This document shows positions 62,449 through 64,000 of a DNA stretch of 64,000 nucleotides, piece after piece. Origin of the DNA: Variovorax sp. JS1663 (GTDB lineage: Bacteria > Pseudomonadota > Gammaproteobacteria > Burkholderiales > Burkholderiaceae_C); assembly GCF_002157355.1 (NCBI RefSeq), contig NZ_LYMK01000011.1:62001-126000 (forward strand), given 5' to 3'. Each line of letters starts with the position of its first letter. Within the stretch, counting starts at the first letter, position 1. The notes under the pieces were generated by a model. It was not told where the DNA came from. It saw nothing but the letters and a program-made list of their open reading frames with translations, and searched no databases. A program made the position numbers and the translations under genes.

Positions 62449-63627
62449 TCACCGCAGCTTCAAAGTCGAAAGACCCACCAGGCACAGCAGCATGGTGATG
62501 ATCCAGAAGCGCACCACCACCTGGGTCTCGCGCCAGCCGCTCTTCTCGAAGTGATGGTGCAGCGGCGCCATCTTGAGCACCCGGCGGCCCTCGCCGAAAC
62601 GCTTCTTGGTGTACTTGAAGTAGGTCACCTGGGCCATCACCGAGATCGCCTCGACCACGAAGATGCCGCCCATCACGAAGAACACGATCTCCTGCCGCAC
62701 GATCACGGCGATGGTGCCCAGCGCGCCGCCCAGCGCGAGCGCGCCCACGTCGCCCATGAAGACCTGGGCAGGATGGGTGTTGAACCACAGGAAGGCCAGG
62801 CCCGCGCCGGCCATGGCAGAGCAGAACACTAGCAGCTCGCCGGAGCCGGGGATGTGCGGGAACAGCAGGTAGCGCGAATAGACCGCGCTGCCGGTCACGT
62901 ACGCGAACACGCCCAGGGCCGAGCCCACCATCACCACCGGCATGATGGCCAGGCCGTCGAGGCCGTCGGTCAGGTTCACCGCGTTGCTGGCGCCCACGAT
63001 GACCAGGTAGGTCAGGATCACGAAGCCGATGCCGCCGAGCGGGTAGCTCACTTCCTTGAAGAAGGGCACCAGCAGGTTGATCTTGGGCGGGAAGTCCAGG
63101 TCGAAGCCGGAACCCACCCAGGCATAGAAGAGCTCGAGCACGCGCCAGTTGGAGCTCTCGGAGATGCTGAAGAGCAGATAGAAGGCGGCCACCAGGCCGA
63201 CGATCGATTGCCAGATGTACTTCTCACGGGAGCGCATGCCTTCCGGGTCCTTGCGCACCACCTTGCGCCAGTCGTCGACCCAGCCGATCGCACCGAAGCC
63301 CAGCGTGACCCACAGCACGATCCAGACGAAGCGGTTGGAGACGTCGAACCACAGCAGCGTGGCGATGGCGATCGAGACCAGCACCAGCACGCCGCCCATG
63401 GTGGGCGTGCCACTCTTGCTCAGGTGCGTCTCCATGGCATAGCCGCGGACCGGTTGGCCGATCTTGAGCGCGGCCAGCCGGCGGATCACGTAGGGACCCG
63501 CGCCCAGGCCCAGCAGCAGCGCGGTCAGCGCGGCCATCAGTGCGCGGAACGTGAGGTACTGGAAGATGCGCAGGAAGCCGAGCTCCGGCGAGACCGTCTG
63601 CAGCCATTGAGCCAGGGTCATCAGCAT
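62449..63627 (-). CDS. mraY: Phospho-N-acetylmuramoyl-pentapeptide-transferase MraY
   Basis: Makes lipid I on undecaprenyl phosphate. 392 residues, ten helices. Mg-binding aspartates in [13 protein letters not shown], then [16 protein letters not shown] and the [12 protein letters not shown] loop and the HHHFEKSG at the C-terminus. Start at ATG 63627 ([20 protein letters not shown]); an ATG two codons later is also possible. Between murF, 18 bp upstream, and murD, 5 bp downstream. Confidence 0.97.
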   Translation of the reverse strand: MLMTLAQWLQTVSPELGFLRIFQYLTFRALMAALTALLLGLGAGPYVIRRLAALKIGQPVRGYAMETHLSKSGTPTMGGVLVLVSIAIATLLWFDVSNRFVWIVLWVTLGFGAIGWVDDWRKVVRKDPEGMRSREKYIWQSIVGLVAAFYLLFSISESSNWRVLELFYAWVGSGFDLDFPPKINLLVPFFKEVSYPLGGIGFVILTYLVIVGASNAVNLTDGLDGLAIMPVVMVGSALGVFAYVTGSAVYSRYLLFPHIPGSGELLVFCSAMAGAGLAFLWFNTHPAQVFMGDVGALALGGALGTIAVIVRQEIVFFVMGGIFVVEAISVMAQVTYFKYTKKRFGEGRRVLKMAPLHHHFEKSGWRETQVVVRFWIITMLLCLVGLSTLKLR

Positions 63628-63645
63628 GATGCGAACACGCGCGGC

Positions 63646-64000
63646 TCATTCGGCATGGCCGCCCTCCTCTTTGTTGTCTTGCGACGGCGCGCCGGCGGCG
63701 ATGGCCTGGACCACGCGCTCCATCTGCATGAAGCGGGAGCCCTTGACCAGCACGCTCGCGGTGCGCGGCAGCTGGGCCAGCACGGCGGCGTTGAGCGCGT
63801 CGACGTCGTTGAAATGCCGGGCCTCGGCGCCACCGCCACGGGTGTAGGCCGAGGTGGCATGGACCGAGGCCTCACCCAGCGCGAACAGGGCATCGATGCC
63901 GCGCTCGGCCGCCCAGGCGCCGACCTCGGCGTGGAATTGCGGACCGCGGTCGCCGACCTCGCCCATGTCGCCCAGCACCAGCAGGCGCGGGCCCGGCAGG
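63646..64000 (-). CDS. murF: UDP-N-acetylmuramoyl-tripeptide--D-alanyl-D-alanine ligase MurF, C-terminal part
   Basis: Only the last 117 residues are in the window, the rest lies past the right edge. The C-terminal Mur-ligase domain is seen: LLVLGDMGEVGDRGPQFHAEVG, then ALGEASVHATSAY and LVKGSRFMQMERVVQAI, which correspond to MurF. The tail SQDNKEEGGHAE is unconserved. The neighbouring mraY, then murD, fits the dcw order. Confidence 0.9.
   Translation of the reverse strand, partial: LPGPRLLVLGDMGEVGDRGPQFHAEVGAWAAERGIDALFALGEASVHATSAYTRGGGAEARHFNDVDALNAAVLAQLPRTASVLVKGSRFMQMERVVQAIAAGAPSQDNKEEGGHAE

Overview
The window is a gene-dense, very GC-rich stretch of a bacterial chromosome. I read it as Burkholderiales, most likely Comamonadaceae (Variovorax/Acidovorax-like). 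The reasons are gene content and order (miaB, a GlrK/QseG/GlrR set, ffh-ypjD-pilSR-ampD-nrdAB, accBC-prmA, a complete distal dcw cluster ending in lpxC), a lysine/alanine-rich H1-like protein ending in a WPFP motif, and short GC-rich intergenic repeats. I see no prophage, insertion sequence, rRNA or CRISPR array, and no broken gene. Both window edges cut genes: an RND efflux permease on the left and murF on the right.

Layout. 1-3.5 kb: RND efflux permease and adaptor (minus). 3.7-9.2 kb: a secreted protein, miaB, then sensor kinase, lipoprotein and sigma-54 activator of the GlrK/QseG/GlrR type. 9.2-11.6 kb: a regulatory interval with a strong sigma-54 promoter match and GlrR-type operators, then opgH. 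11.6-18 kb: ffh (minus), then ypjD, a small Cys protein, pilS, pilR and ampD. 18-23.4 kb: an NrdR-box promoter, nrdA, nrdB and the H1-like gene. 23.4-29.7 kb (minus): sugar kinase, DUF3426 protein, prmA, accC, accB, a TlpA-like protein and an unknown gene. 29.7-36.3 kb: mpl and a cupin (plus), aroG with a Phe-rich attenuator leader, tldD and rodA (minus), and a YqiA-like esterase. 36.4-43.5 kb (plus): RNase II-type enzyme, TonB-like protein, aroE, mtgA, tRNA-Gly (minus), plsC-like, cdsA-like, ruvC. 43.6-51 kb: a lipid-modification cluster around an ECF sigma/ChrR anti-sigma pair. 51-64 kb (minus): a small membrane protein, lpxC, ftsZ, ftsA, ftsQ, ddl, murC, murG, ftsW, murD, mraY, murF.

Functional themes. 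Envelope biogenesis dominates: peptidoglycan precursors and recycling (mur genes, ddl, mpl, ampD, mtgA, rodA, ftsW), division (ftsQAZ), lipid A (lpxC), phospholipids (plsC/cdsA-like, accBC), periplasmic glucans (opgH) and envelope sensing (GlrK-like kinase). Aromatic biosynthesis appears twice (aroG, aroE).

Three results deserve most attention. (1) aroG has a short leader peptide dense in Phe/Tyr/Trp codons, followed by mutually exclusive hairpins and a U-tract, the textbook layout of transcription attenuation. (2) A sigma-54 promoter with two operators of the form known for enterobacterial GlrR lies between the glrR-like gene and opgH, suggesting that this system controls periplasmic glucan synthesis. 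(3) Two small repeat families sit at stop/start junctions of neighbouring genes. Three copies create a mini-ORF whose ATG overlaps the upstream stop and whose TGA overlaps the downstream ATG, so coupling is kept. Others re-encode the N-terminus of a gene or add residues inside mtgA.
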